DNA of 39,066 nucleotides, from assembly GCA_947451925.1 (NCBI GenBank), contig CANGAW010000027.1, positions 1-39,066 on the forward strand. Reading direction: 5' to 3'. The DNA is from Burkholderiales bacterium. GTDB lineage: Bacteria > Pseudomonadota > Gammaproteobacteria > Burkholderiales > Burkholderiaceae_D. Below the pieces are notes generated by a model. It saw only the letters and a list, made by a program, of their open reading frames with translations. It made no database searches and was not told where the DNA came from. The position numbers and the translations under genes are program-made. Shown here in pieces: positions 1 through 8,491 of this stretch (within the stretch, counting starts at the first letter, position 1; each line of letters starts with the position of its first letter).

Positions 1-374
1 CGCGTGGCGGCAGACTCTTCTCGCGACAAACTGCCTTCGTTCAAGCGGTAAGTGACTAGCTGCACACGGGTAGGCTGGCCATCAATATGTACGCTGCGCG
101 CCAGGGTTATGCGGCCACTGTCGATGACGACAGGCTGACGCCCATCGAGAAGCTGCGTGTCAACCACATTGGCACAATCGCTTTGCAACTGCGCGAACGC
201 CAGTTGCATGCCGCGTGTCTGTTCCAGCTCCTGATTCAGGCTGGCCCGTGCGCGGGTAATGCTGTCAAGGCCACGCCAGCCCAGCGTGGCGACAAAAGCC
301 AGAATGCCAATCGCCACCAGCAGCTCGATTAAGGTCATGCCGCGCTGTGTGCGCAAACGATGTTCAGAGCGCAT
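1..374 (-). CDS. gspJ: Type II secretion minor pseudopilin GspJ, 3' part missing
   Basis: Partial gene cut by the window edge; about 124 N-terminal codons are present. GspJ is a minor pseudopilin that forms the tip complex with GspI, GspK and GspX of the type II secretion pseudopilus in the inner membrane and periplasm. The product has a short basic leader ending in Arg-Gly, followed by MTLIELLVAIGILAF, the prepilin peptidase site with conserved Glu at +5 and a hydrophobic helix. The ATG at 374 overlaps the end of gspI by 11 bases, as is usual for translationally coupled gsp genes. GspJ is chosen over another minor pilin mainly by its position after G-H-I. Confidence 0.88.
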   Translation of the reverse strand, partial: MRSEHRLRTQRGMTLIELLVAIGILAFVATLGWRGLDSITRARASLNQELEQTRGMQLAFAQLQSDCANVVDTQLLDGRQPVVIDSGRITLARSVHIDGQPTRVQLVTYRLNEGSLSREESAAT

Positions 375-744
375 TGGGCACCACCTGCGACAAAGTGATG
401 ATGCGGCGGGCAGGATCGCGGGCGTCCAGCACGGCGACTTCGACACGGCGAAAAGCAGGGTTGGGCGTAGCCAGAATATGTTCTTCGCAAGTCAGTGCCA
501 GCTCGCCTTGCGCGCAGTCAAAGCTGCGTTGTCCAAGCGGCGGCCACTCATGCGCCAGACGAATTTGTGTGAGCCGGTTTTCAGCCGACCAGGTGGCCAT
601 CATGGCTGAGCGCAAATCGCTGCTGTTTTGCGTCAGGCTGCCGACTGCGCGCAGGCTCGCACCCAATGCGGTGGCAATGATGACCAGGGCAACCAGCACC
701 TCTAGCAAGGTAAAGCCTGCGTGACGGGACAAGGTTTGGCGCAT
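364..744 (-). CDS. gspI: Type II secretion minor pseudopilin GspI
   Basis: Encodes about 126 residues. The leader MRQTLSRHAG is followed by FTLLEVLVALVI, a classic prepilin peptidase cleavage site (Gly before Phe, Glu at +5) and a transmembrane helix. GspI nucleates the pseudopilus tip with GspJ and GspK. An in-frame start exists upstream at 801, but it would overlap gspH by 56 bases and give a 29-residue leader; the ATG at 744 begins one base after the gspH stop, so it is preferred. The gene lies in a tight gspG-H-I-J operon on the minus strand. Confidence 0.88.
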   Translation of the reverse strand: MRQTLSRHAGFTLLEVLVALVIIATALGASLRAVGSLTQNSSDLRSAMMATWSAENRLTQIRLAHEWPPLGQRSFDCAQGELALTCEEHILATPNPAFRRVEVAVLDARDPARRIITLSQVVPNAL

Positions 745-745
745 T

Positions 746-1279
746 TCATTCCACCCGAAAATGACCGATGCCGTCGGCATAGATTGATGTTCTTTGTTCA
801 CCCAGCGCCATGCTCAGAACGAAAGCCTTGTCGACGGGTTCGCGACCAAAGACGATGCGCAAAGCGGAACCATCATTGCCAGCTGGCGAGATCGAAAGTT
901 GGAAAGGGCCACGTTTGAATTCACGCTCACGCAAAATGGCATCTTGCGTCAGCAATTCCCAGTTGTCGTTCTGCCGGATCAAGAAACGATATCGATCGGG
1001 ATCGGCTTCAAAGGCAATCGGCCGGTTGCGAACAATCGCTTCATCGCGGGCAAGTTGCAACAGCAAGGCAATTCGCTGGGCTTCACTTTGCACCAGCTGC
1101 CGGTCGCCGGGCACCGCATTGAGTGCAACCGCACCAAGCATGATGCCGACAATAACCAGCACTACCAGTAGCTCGAGCAGAGTAAAGCCGCCACAGCGTA
1201 TGGGCAGCGCTTGATGCGCGCCAGATGCGTGGCCGCTTGCCGCGCGCTTAGTCAGCCCAGGAACCAATGTCTGCGTCAT
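746..1279 (-). CDS. gspH: Type II secretion minor pseudopilin GspH
   Basis: A pseudopilin with the motif CGG then FTLLELLVVLVIVGIML, followed by a variable periplasmic domain containing the GspH-like pattern of residues near AFEADPDRYRF and a C-terminal strand region. The exact start is unclear. The frame stays open to 1405, far inside gspG. The ATG at 1279 gives a leader of about 31 residues, longer than the usual 5-15, and overlaps the gspG end by 32 bases; a TTG at 1267 is another option. Function as a minor pseudopilin at the GspG/GspI junction is inferred from family and order. Confidence 0.82.
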   Translation of the reverse strand: MTQTLVPGLTKRAASGHASGAHQALPIRCGGFTLLELLVVLVIVGIMLGAVALNAVPGDRQLVQSEAQRIALLLQLARDEAIVRNRPIAFEADPDRYRFLIRQNDNWELLTQDAILREREFKRGPFQLSISPAGNDGSALRIVFGREPVDKAFVLSMALGEQRTSIYADGIGHFRVE

Positions 1280-1700
1280 TACCCGTGCCTCCCGGCTGTC
1301 CGTCTGCGCCATACGAGAACACATCGACTTCGCCGTGCAGGCCCGGCGACAGATATTGGTAGGCATTGCCCCAGGGGTCTTTATTGAGGCGATCCAGATA
1401 ACCACCGGTTTTCCAGTTGGCCGGCGCTGGTCCTGAGCCGGGACGGGTAACCAGCGCCTGCAGGCCCTGTTCAGTCGTCGGGTAGCGTGAATTGTCGAGT
1501 TTGTAGAGTTTTAAACCCTGCATCAGGGTGGCGATATCCTGACGGGCGGCGAGCAGGCGGGCGTCATCGGTTCTTCCCATTAATTTGGGCACCACAAGCG
1601 CCGCCAAAATGCCCATGATGACCACCACCACCATAATTTCAATCAGCGTAAAGCCGCGGGATGGGTTTGTAGTGTGCCGGACATTCATCTGAGAACGCAT
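1248..1700 (-). CDS. gspG: Type II secretion major pseudopilin GspG
   Basis: Encodes 150 residues, the normal GspG size. A 16-residue leader ends in SRG, followed by FTLIEIMVVVVIMGILAA; cleavage after Gly16 leaves Phe1 and Glu5. The C-terminal part has the GspG signature: KLYKLDNSRYPTTEQGLQAL, then WKTGGYL, DPWGNAYQY, and an acidic DGQPGGTGNDADI loop that in GspG binds calcium. GspG is the major pseudopilus subunit. It is the first gene of this minus-strand cluster; the roughly 330 bases upstream hold its likely control region. A second in-frame ATG four codons in is possible. Confidence 0.95.
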   Translation of the reverse strand: MRSQMNVRHTTNPSRGFTLIEIMVVVVIMGILAALVVPKLMGRTDDARLLAARQDIATLMQGLKLYKLDNSRYPTTEQGLQALVTRPGSGPAPANWKTGGYLDRLNKDPWGNAYQYLSPGLHGEVDVFSYGADGQPGGTGNDADIGSWAD

Positions 1701-1713
1701 AAGTATCCATTTT

Positions 1714-1728
1714 CAAAATTGAATTTTG
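1714..1728. repeat. Perfect 7-bp inverted repeat before gspG
   Basis: CAAAATT-G-AATTTTG, a perfect inverted repeat with a one-base centre, lies 14 bases upstream of the gspG start. It could be an operator half-site pair or simply AT-rich promoter DNA. No regulator is assignable from sequence. Confidence 0.4.
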
Positions 1729-1891
1729 GAAATCACAAATAAATTGATCATCTGGAAACACTTGCTAGGTGATCTGTAACAAGCTCTGAAAAAATGTTGC
1801 GATTTAGACGCAATACCCTGCCAAGACCTTGTGTTGAGACCACAAAAAGAGGGGAAAGTGCCAGAGGATTTATTGCCGTAGAAAAATACTG

Positions 1892-1924
1892 ACGGTCAGC
1901 GACCGTTCCGTTTCGAATACGGAA
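1892..1924 (-). terminator. Tandem inverted repeats, possible gpsA terminator
   Basis: Two adjacent perfect hairpins share one base: ACGGTC-AGC-GACCGT at 1892-1906 and TTCCGT-TTCGAAT-ACGGAA at 1906-1924. Read on the minus strand, downstream of gpsA, the second-transcribed hairpin is followed by CAG and then five U. This is a modest intrinsic terminator candidate between gpsA and gspG. The rest of the 1701-2031 gap holds no gene that I can support. Confidence 0.35.
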
Positions 1925-2031
1925 TTGCCTTGATGTCGATTATTCAGAAAAAGCGTGATGGCGGACCCGCGCCTGATCAAGCATTGGCACGATGGTCCAA
2001 AAAAGAAGGCAGGGCGGTAAAAAATCCGTAC

Positions 2032-3021
2032 TTAGTTTTCCGTGCGCGCCTCGCGCGACAGTAAAGCCTGCATCATTTGCAGCGGTGTTTCACCATCAAA
2101 CAACACACTGGCGACGGCCTCGACAATCGGCATATCGATCTGACCCGCCCGCGCCCGCTGCCGCACAGCCTGCACACAGCGCACGCCTTCGGCCACATGG
2201 CCCAGCTCATCCGAGATCGCCTGCAAAGACTGGCCGGCAGCCAGTCCCAGACCAACCCGGCGGTTACGCGACAAGTCGCCGGTGCAGGTCAGAATCAGAT
2301 CGCCGACACCGGTCAGACCCATGAAGGTTTCACTGCGCCCGCCGAGCGCCACGCCCAGACGCGAGATTTCGGCAAGACCCCGGGTAATCAATGCCGCCCG
2401 CGCATTCAGGCCCAGACCCAGGCCGTCGGCAATGCCGGTCGCAATGGCCAGTACATTTTTCACGGCACCACCCACTTCCACACCAATCAGGTCATCGGTG
2501 GCATAAACACGCACTGAGCGGCTATGGACCGCAGCAACTACCTGCTCCCTTAAGGCTGCATTGCCGGACCCTATGGTCAACGCGCAGGGCAAGCCGCGCG
2601 CAACTTCTTGCGCAAACGACGGCCCAGAGAGCGCGCCGCAAATAACATCGTCGCCCAAGACTTGCGCAACGATCTGATGCGGCAGCAACGTGGTGTCTTC
2701 TTCCAGCCCTTTGCAAAGCCAGACCAGATTCCGAATCGCAAATGGTTTTAATGCGGTAAGCAGAGGCCGCATGCCGGCCACGCTGGTGGCGATAATGAGC
2801 AAACCATCCGTCGCATGGGTGACTGCCTGATTGAAGTCTGGGCTCAGCTCCAGAGCAGGAGGCAGCGCAAAGCCGGGCAGATAGGACAGGTTTTCACGTG
2901 CGTCATCAGCGCGGGCGATCAACGCAGCATCGCGCGCCCAGAGCAGCACCTGATTTTTTTGCGACAAGGCGATCGCCAGTGCCGTACCCCAGGCACCGGC
3001 GCCGAGTAGGCTGATTTTCAT
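2032..3021 (-). CDS. gpsA: Glycerol-3-phosphate dehydrogenase [NAD(P)+]
   Basis: Encodes 329 residues, the family length. It reduces dihydroxyacetone phosphate to sn-glycerol-3-phosphate in the cytoplasm for phospholipid synthesis. The N-terminal Rossmann motif [11 protein letters not shown] (GxGxxG, residues 7-12) is followed by LWARD. Further GpsA motifs are [17 protein letters not shown], the catalytic-lysine region [13 protein letters not shown], and [19 protein letters not shown] with [13 protein letters not shown]. It lies downstream of secB with one small gene between them; the secB-gpsA pairing is common in proteobacteria. Confidence 0.96.
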   Translation of the reverse strand: MKISLLGAGAWGTALAIALSQKNQVLLWARDAALIARADDARENLSYLPGFALPPALELSPDFNQAVTHATDGLLIIATSVAGMRPLLTALKPFAIRNLVWLCKGLEEDTTLLPHQIVAQVLGDDVICGALSGPSFAQEVARGLPCALTIGSGNAALREQVVAAVHSRSVRVYATDDLIGVEVGGAVKNVLAIATGIADGLGLGLNARAALITRGLAEISRLGVALGGRSETFMGLTGVGDLILTCTGDLSRNRRVGLGLAAGQSLQAISDELGHVAEGVRCVQAVRQRARAGQIDMPIVEAVASVLFDGETPLQMMQALLSREARTEN

Positions 3022-3045
3022 CTTTGCGAGGTGAAAGCGGCGATC

Positions 3046-3492
3046 TTACTCACCCCAGACCTCACCTGCCTTGACGAAACCGGTGTCGCCATCGCGATGA
3101 CGGACCTTGATCCAGTTCGAAGTAATCGGCTCTGCCAGTTCAAGCAGTACGCCTTTGTTGGCCGAAAAAACCACGGGCGACGTCTCGTTGGCCGCAGCAC
3201 GCACCTGAATCACAGGCAACTCCACCACCAATGCACGCGGTCCAGACAGCAAGCGTGTTTCAGCCCAACTGAGGTCACCGGACGCATCGCGCACACGCGA
3301 CCATTCACCGTTGACCAACACAATTTCAAGCGGCATGCCGGGCGGCGCAATATACAGCTTGCGCGATTTCTGGCCCGGCGCATCGAACAATACCGCAGGG
3401 GTGGCGCCGACCGCCTTGAACTCCGTAGCGGTTGCGCACGGTGCCACCAGCATGGCACACAGAAAACATAAAGCTGGCCGCAGCGCTGTCAT
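3046..3492 (-). CDS. Periplasmic SH3-domain protein
   Basis: Encodes 148 residues. An N-terminal signal peptide (hydrophobic ALCFLCAMLVAPCATA, likely cleaved near residue 22) precedes two bacterial SH3-like segments. The first is around residues 25-80 (ATPAVLFDAPGQKSRKLYI, EWSRVRDASGDLSWAE). The second is around 90-145 (IQVRAAANETSPVVF, NWIKVRHRDGDTGFV). SH3b domains often bind peptidoglycan peptides, but the substrate here is unknown. It sits between secB and gpsA, 11 bases after the secB stop, so it is probably cotranscribed. No specific function is claimed. Confidence 0.82.
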   Translation of the reverse strand: MTALRPALCFLCAMLVAPCATATEFKAVGATPAVLFDAPGQKSRKLYIAPPGMPLEIVLVNGEWSRVRDASGDLSWAETRLLSGPRALVVELPVIQVRAAANETSPVVFSANKGVLLELAEPITSNWIKVRHRDGDTGFVKAGEVWGE

Positions 3493-3503
3493 GGTGGCCT
3501 GGC

Positions 3504-3968
3504 TTAATGCGCAGCGAGCGAACCGTTAGCCTGCTGGGCGAGTGCTTGCTGACGCTGCTGATAGAACACTTCGAAATTGATTTCGGTCAGGTGAACTGGC
3601 GGGAAGCCGGCGCGGGTCACCATGTCGGCGATATTGGCACGCAGGTAGGGATACAGAATGTTTGGGCAGGCAATGCCCAGAAGCGGGTCAAGCTGACCTT
3701 CTGGCAGATTGCGTACTTCAAATATACCGGCCTGCTTGCCTTCAACCAGAAAGGCGACCTTTTCTTTGATTTTGGCTGTCACAGTAATGGTGATGCTGGA
3801 CTCATAAATGCCATCGGCGAGGTTGTCGTTAGAGACGTCAATCGCAACTTCAATGTTCGGGCCTTCTTCTTCCAGAAAAATAGCGGGCGAATTAGGCTGC
3901 TCCAGCGACATGTCTTTGAGGTAAATACGCTGAATGTTAAAGGTTGGCTGCAAGTTCTGATCTGACAT
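3504..3968 (-). CDS. secB: Protein-export chaperone SecB
   Basis: Encodes 154 residues, a typical SecB length. SecB is a cytoplasmic tetramer that holds presecretory proteins unfolded and hands them to SecA. The sequence shows SecB features: [19 protein letters not shown] near the N-terminus, the [25 protein letters not shown] strand region, and the conserved [27 protein letters not shown] helix region followed by an FEVFYQQR tail. Its neighbours grxC and gpsA match the common proteobacterial rhodanese-grxC-secB-gpsA cluster. Confidence 0.97.
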   Translation of the reverse strand: MSDQNLQPTFNIQRIYLKDMSLEQPNSPAIFLEEEGPNIEVAIDVSNDNLADGIYESSITITVTAKIKEKVAFLVEGKQAGIFEVRNLPEGQLDPLLGIACPNILYPYLRANIADMVTRAGFPPVHLTEINFEVFYQQRQQALAQQANGSLAAH

Positions 3969-4051
3969 GAAAGGCTTTCTTCAAAAAATTGGGGCGATAC
4001 AAAACGGACGGGTCAAATTCAAGTTCAAGTTCAGTTAAAACTGAAAAAACA

Positions 4052-4315
4052 TCAACCCATTTGCAACAGGGGATCGAGCTTGCCTTCGCGATCGAGGGCG
4101 GACAAATCGTCGAAGCCGCCAACATGGGTGTCGCCGATATAAATCTGCGGCACCGTTCGGCGACCGGTTTTTTCCATCATCAGGGTTCGCTGCTGCGGAT
4201 CGAGATCAATGCGGATTTTCTCGATGTCGTCTATCCCCTTGGCTTTCAACAGACGCTCGGCCATCGTGCAATACGGACAAACGCCTGAGCTATACATTAC
4301 AACGCGTGCATGCAT
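4052..4315 (-). CDS. grxC: Glutaredoxin 3
   Basis: Encodes 87 residues when started at the ATG at 4315, which has an AGGGAG ribosome-binding site and gives the standard GrxC size. A longer frame to 4372 would overlap the rhodanese gene. The dithiol active site CPYC is at residues 13-16, followed by the GSH-binding TVPQIYIGDTHVGGFDDL segment. It reduces disulfides with glutathione in the cytoplasm. It lies between the rhodanese gene and secB in one operon. Confidence 0.95.
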   Translation of the reverse strand: MHARVVMYSSGVCPYCTMAERLLKAKGIDDIEKIRIDLDPQQRTLMMEKTGRRTVPQIYIGDTHVGGFDDLSALDREGKLDPLLQMG

Positions 4316-4338
4316 GATTGTGCTCCCTGTTCCTTCTG

Positions 4339-4734
4339 TCACTTCGCTGTTGGCAGTCCCTGCGACTGCCAATCGGTAAATCCACCTTCAAGACTGTGCA
4401 CGTCGGCAAAGCCGGCACGATGCAGTTTCGCTGCGCCCTTGGCCGAGCGTGCGCCGCTCAGACAAACTACCAGCACCGGCTGCGATTTATCGAGTTCGCC
4501 AAGCCGGGCATCCAATTCGGCCAGCGGAATATTTTTTGCCGCGCGCAGATGGCCGGCCGCAAATTCTTCCGGGTTGCGCACATCAAGTACGGTGACTTTG
4601 GCTTTGTTGAGCAGCTGGGTCGCCTGCAAAACAGACAAGGAAAATTTGCTGCGGGTCAGGGCAGGCCAGGCCAGCGCACCGCCGGAAAGCAGTGCCAGAA
4701 GAATCAGCCAGATATTATCAATGAGGAATTTCAC
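4339..4734 (-). CDS. Membrane-anchored rhodanese-like sulfurtransferase
   Basis: About 131 residues from a GTG start at 4734; the reading frame extends further upstream but without a sensible start. The N-terminal helix (FLIDNIWLILLALLSGGALAW) anchors it to the inner membrane. The rhodanese domain begins near residue 32, with LDVRNPEEFAAGHLRAAKNIPLAEL and an active-site loop VVCLSGARSA in which Cys91 would carry the persulfide. Single-domain anchored rhodaneses of this type are common upstream of grxC-secB. The physiological acceptor is unknown. Confidence 0.9.
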   Translation of the reverse strand: MKFLIDNIWLILLALLSGGALAWPALTRSKFSLSVLQATQLLNKAKVTVLDVRNPEEFAAGHLRAAKNIPLAELDARLGELDKSQPVLVVCLSGARSAKGAAKLHRAGFADVHSLEGGFTDWQSQGLPTAK

Positions 4735-4837
4735 AGGGGTCCATTCGTTTGAAACAAGCTGAACATTATAAAATAGAAGCGACGAAGCAAACCAAGCAGC
4801 ATTTTTCCTTTTTATTCGAGCAGGATGTTGAACCAAT

Positions 4838-5584
4838 ATGTACAAAATTGTATTAATGCGCCACGGCGAATCTACCTGGAATCTTGAAAATCGTTTTACC
4901 GGCTGGACCGATGTAGACCTGACTGAAAAGGGCGAAGCCGAAGCGCGCCGGGCGGGCAAACTGCTGACTGACGCCGGTTTTACTTTTGATCTGACCTATA
5001 CCTCGGTGTTAAAGCGCGCAATACGTACACTCTGGCTGACCCTCGATGAAATGGACTTGATGTGGCTGCCCATTATCCATAGCTGGCGCCTGAACGAGCG
5101 TCATTACGGTGCGCTGCAAGGTCTGGACAAGGCCGAGACTGCGGCCAAATACGGCAACGAGCAAGTGCTGGTCTGGCGCCGCAGCTATGACACGCCACCT
5201 GAACCGCTGGCGCCGGGCGACTCCCGTTCTGCCGAAGGTGACCCGCGTTACGCGCGCTTGAAGCATGGCCAGATTCCGATGACCGAATGCCTGAAAGACA
5301 CGGTAGTCCGTGTGCTGCCGGTCTGGGAAGAATCGATTGCCCCCGCCATTCGCGCCGGCAAGCGCATCCTGATTTCAGCGCATGGCAATAGCCTGCGCGC
5401 GCTGATCAAATACCTCGATGGCATCAGCGATGAAAATATTGTCGGTCTCAATATTCCCAACGGACAGCCACTAGTCTATGAACTCGATGCCGATCTCAAA
5501 CCCATACGCAGCTACTACCTAGGCGACACGGCAGCCATCGAAGCAGCGCTGAAGGCCGTAGCCAACCAGGGCAAGGCGAAGTAA
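4838..5584 (+). CDS. gpmA: 2,3-bisphosphoglycerate-dependent phosphoglycerate mutase
   Basis: Encodes 248 residues, as expected for dPGM. It interconverts 3- and 2-phosphoglycerate in glycolysis and gluconeogenesis. The phosphohistidine motif LMRHGES puts His at residue 9. The family blocks [39 protein letters not shown] and the second catalytic His in [11 protein letters not shown] are all intact. It is divergent from the rhodanese gene. A TATAAA -10-like element at about 4767-4772 is the best promoter guess, with no good -35. The gene starts a gpmA-envC-ctpA run seen in many betaproteobacteria. Confidence 0.97.
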   Translation: MYKIVLMRHGESTWNLENRFTGWTDVDLTEKGEAEARRAGKLLTDAGFTFDLTYTSVLKRAIRTLWLTLDEMDLMWLPIIHSWRLNERHYGALQGLDKAETAAKYGNEQVLVWRRSYDTPPEPLAPGDSRSAEGDPRYARLKHGQIPMTECLKDTVVRVLPVWEESIAPAIRAGKRILISAHGNSLRALIKYLDGISDENIVGLNIPNGQPLVYELDADLKPIRSYYLGDTAAIEAALKAVANQGKAK

Positions 5585-5589
5585 AACCA

Positions 5590-6945
5590 GTGAACTATTC
5601 CGCACGCGGTATCGCACGCTGGTCAATAGCAGTGGCCTTAATCGGCTCGCTGAGCCTGGCCTGTGCCGAGGTCAGTACAAAAATCAGCGAACGCACTCGC
5701 CAGAAGCAGGCCGCCGAACAGGAGCGGGCCGACTTGCGGCAGAAACTCGGTGAACTGAAGGAAGACATCCTCAAAACCGAAAAAGCACGCGGTTATGCGG
5801 CTGATGCGCTGGCCGCGTCCGAAGCAGCGATTTCGAACGCGAACCGGCTATTACGCGAATTAATTAACGAGCAAACCAAGACCGAACAGCGACTGATGTC
5901 GCTGTCAAAAACCCAGGAAGAACTCGAAGCCAGCGTGCGCAACCAGCGTGGGCGATTGAAAAAAATTCTGACTGAACAATATCTGGCCGGCCATGACGAC
6001 CGCGTCCGCCTGATTCTGTCCGGTGACAACCCTAACCGCATCAGCCGCGAATTGCGCTACCTGGGCTACGCTTCAGCCGCGCAAACCAGGGCTATCGAAG
6101 GCTTGCAGGTCAACTTGGCCGCAGTAGAAACCAACAAGGCAGAAGCCGAAGAAGTAAGGCTGACTTTACAAGAAATCGCTCAGGAACAGCGCGAGCAAAA
6201 AGCGGTGCTGGAAAAAGAAAAAGCCAACCGGCAAATCCTGGTCGGCCAGCTTTCCAGCAAACTCGACACTCAGCGCAAAGAGGCCGGTAATCTGGCCCGC
6301 AACGAAGAACGCCTGTCGTCTCTGGTCGAGCGGCTGGCCAGCATCATCGCCAAGCAGCGCAAGGAAGAAGAAGCGGCCGAAGCCAGGAAGCGCGCGCAGC
6401 AGGCAAAAGAAGCCGCGCTGCGCGAACGCGACAGCGCCAAAGCGAATGCAAAAACCAAGCCGTCCGGCAAACCAGCCCCGGTAATTGCAAAAGACAAACC
6501 CAAAAGCAGTAGTGATGACGCCGTTGCCATACCGGTCATGCGGGACGACTCAGCCTTTGCCAGCCTGCGCGGCAAATTGCACATGCCGGTCAAAGGCGAG
6601 CTGTTCGCCAGCTTTGGCACCCGCCGATCCGACGGTCCGAGCTGGAAAGGCTTGTTCATCAAGGCACCGGAAGGCACCGAAGTCAAAGCGGCAGCCGCCG
6701 GCGAAGTGATTTTCGCCGACTGGATGCGCGGCTTTGGCAATCTGCTCATCATTGACCACGGCGACCAGTACATGACCGTTTATGCCAATAACCAGTCGGT
6801 GCTCAAACGCCCTGGCGACAAGGTTCGCGCCGGCGATGTGATCGCGGCCGCAGGCAACAGCGGCGGCAATGAGCATTCAGGTTTATACTTTGAAATGCGT
6901 TACCAGGGACGGGCGATTGACCCGCTGGCATGGATAAATAGGTGA
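5590..6945 (+). CDS. envC: EnvC-like murein hydrolase activator (degenerate LytM)
   Basis: Encodes 451 residues from a GTG start five bases after the gpmA stop. A signal peptide (IALIGS-like hydrophobic stretch ending near CAE) is followed by a long charged coiled coil (roughly residues 30-260, rich in E, K, Q and R) and an Ala/Lys linker. A C-terminal M23/LytM domain covers about residues 326-451. The usual M23 zinc ligands are missing: HxGxD reads KGLFI (Lys353), the HxH region reads YANNQ, and the last His position reads LYFEMR. This matches EnvC, a periplasmic activator of AmiA/AmiB amidases at the division site, rather than an active peptidase. The EnvC assignment is therefore stronger than a generic M23 label. 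Confidence 0.9.
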   Translation: MNYSARGIARWSIAVALIGSLSLACAEVSTKISERTRQKQAAEQERADLRQKLGELKEDILKTEKARGYAADALAASEAAISNANRLLRELINEQTKTEQRLMSLSKTQEELEASVRNQRGRLKKILTEQYLAGHDDRVRLILSGDNPNRISRELRYLGYASAAQTRAIEGLQVNLAAVETNKAEAEEVRLTLQEIAQEQREQKAVLEKEKANRQILVGQLSSKLDTQRKEAGNLARNEERLSSLVERLASIIAKQRKEEEAAEARKRAQQAKEAALRERDSAKANAKTKPSGKPAPVIAKDKPKSSSDDAVAIPVMRDDSAFASLRGKLHMPVKGELFASFGTRRSDGPSWKGLFIKAPEGTEVKAAAAGEVIFADWMRGFGNLLIIDHGDQYMTVYANNQSVLKRPGDKVRAGDVIAAAGNSGGNEHSGLYFEMRYQGRAIDPLAWINR

Positions 6946-6948
6946 GAC

Positions 6949-8412
6949 ATGAGTAGCAGACTGAAAAACGCCGGACTGATAGGCTTGGGACTGATTGCCG
7001 GCATTGCCGGATCCATGCAATTTGACGCGCTGGCGCAGAAAAATTCTGGCGCCCCGCTGCCGATCGAAGAGCTGCGACAGCTGGCCGATGTATTTGGCCT
7101 GATCAAGTCTGATTATGTCGAAGTGGTCGAAGACAAAAAACTGCTGACCGAAGCCATCTCCGGCATGGTGGCTTCACTCGATCCGCATTCCGCTTACCTC
7201 GACAAAAAAGCCTTCAAGGAACTGCGTGAAGGCACGCAGGGCAAGTTTGTCGGACTGGGTCTGGAAGTCGGGATGGAAGACGGTTACGTCAAAGTCATCT
7301 CGCCGATTGAAGACTCACCTGCCTATAAAGCAGGCCTCAAAGCCGGCGACCTGATCACCCGCTTAGACAGCACGCCAGTCAAGGGCATGACCCTTGACGA
7401 GGCAGTCAAGCGCATGCGCGGCGAACCGAATACCAAAATCACCTTAACTGTCGCCCGCAAGGATGAAGACAAGCCGCTGCTGATTTCGGTGACCCGTCAG
7501 GAAATCCGGGTGCAAAGCGTCAAAGGCAAAATTATCGAACCCGGCTATGGCTGGGTGCGCGTGTCGCAGTTTCAGGAACCAACGGTTGAAGATCTGGCCA
7601 AAAAAATCACGGCACTCTACGCACAAGAGCCGAACATGAAGGGCCTGGTGCTCGATTTGCGCAATGATCCGGGCGGCGTGCTGCCGGGCGCCATTGGCGT
7701 ATCGGCCGTATTCCTGCCGCGTGATGTGTCCGTTGTTTCTACTAACGGCCAGTTGCCTGATTCCAAAGCCACCTACTACGCACGACGCGATTTTTATGCA
7801 ACCCGTGCCGGTGGCGATCCGCTGGCCAAGTTGCCCGAAGCGGTCAAAAAAGTGAAGCTGGTGGTGCTGGTGAATTCGGGCTCGGCATCGGCCTCTGAAA
7901 TCGTCGCTGGCGCACTGCAGGATTACAAGCGCGCCACCATTATCGGCACGCAAACTTTTGGCAAGGGCTCGGTGCAGACCATCCGTCAATTGTCAGCCGA
8001 TACCGCCGTGAAACTGACTACTGCCCGCTACTACACGCCAAACGGTCGTTCGATTCAGGCGCGCGGTATTGTGCCGGATTTGATGGTCGATGAATATGCT
8101 GATGGCGATGGCATGAACGGTCTGCGTCTGCGTGAGGCTGACCTGCAAAAACATCTGACCAATGACCGCGACAAAGGTGCCGAAGTCAAAGCAGCCAGCG
8201 TCGTCGATGAACTGGAAGAACAAAAGCAACTGGCTGCTGCCGAGAAAAAACGCAAGCCGCTTGAATTTGGCAGCAAGGAAGACTTCCAGCTGGCGCAAGC
8301 ACTGAATCATTTGCAGGGCAAACCTGTGCAGCTGTCGAAATCCGAAAAAGTCGAAAACAAAAAAGAGCCCGGCATCAATGCCTCCGATGCCAACAAAGGC
8401 GACAAAAACTGA
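6949..8412 (+). CDS. ctpA: Carboxyl-terminal processing protease, S41 family
   Basis: Encodes 487 residues, starting three bases after envC. An N-terminal signal or anchor (GLIGLGLIAGIAGSM) puts the protease in the periplasm. A PDZ domain lies near residues 100-185 (GLGLEV through SPAYKAGLKAGDLI). The S41 core has LDLRNDPGGVL and the catalytic dyad: Ser314 within GSASASEIVAGALQDY and Lys339 in TFGKGSVQT. The last 90 residues are charged and Lys/Glu-rich. CtpA-type proteases degrade or process envelope proteins, often murein hydrolases, which fits the position beside an EnvC-like activator. The direct substrate is not known from sequence. Confidence 0.94.
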   Translation: MSSRLKNAGLIGLGLIAGIAGSMQFDALAQKNSGAPLPIEELRQLADVFGLIKSDYVEVVEDKKLLTEAISGMVASLDPHSAYLDKKAFKELREGTQGKFVGLGLEVGMEDGYVKVISPIEDSPAYKAGLKAGDLITRLDSTPVKGMTLDEAVKRMRGEPNTKITLTVARKDEDKPLLISVTRQEIRVQSVKGKIIEPGYGWVRVSQFQEPTVEDLAKKITALYAQEPNMKGLVLDLRNDPGGVLPGAIGVSAVFLPRDVSVVSTNGQLPDSKATYYARRDFYATRAGGDPLAKLPEAVKKVKLVVLVNSGSASASEIVAGALQDYKRATIIGTQTFGKGSVQTIRQLSADTAVKLTTARYYTPNGRSIQARGIVPDLMVDEYADGDGMNGLRLREADLQKHLTNDRDKGAEVKAASVVDELEEQKQLAAAEKKRKPLEFGSKEDFQLAQALNHLQGKPVQLSKSEKVENKKEPGINASDANKGDKN

Positions 8413-8422
8413 TCCATGAGCC

Positions 8423-8470
8423 TGTGCCGACTGGCACATCACCACTGCCTGAGCCTGCGCTCAGGCAGTG
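8423..8470 (+). repeat. Two tandem hairpins between ctpA and moeB
   Basis: TGTGCC-GACT-GGCACA at 8423-8438 is followed by a perfect 12-bp stem with a 4-base loop at 8443-8470 (arms begin CACTGCCTGAGC, loop CTGC). No U-run follows, so this is not a clear intrinsic terminator; an mRNA-stabilising or processing structure is equally possible. Confidence 0.6.
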
Positions 8471-8491
8471 CTCAGATCGGCAACAACTCCT

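Noticed and set aside
7444..7989. Long antisense frame (181 aa) inside ctpA
   Set aside because: It lies wholly within a well-supported S41 protease gene, has no recognisable motif or ribosome-binding site, and is a typical shadow of GC-biased codon use.
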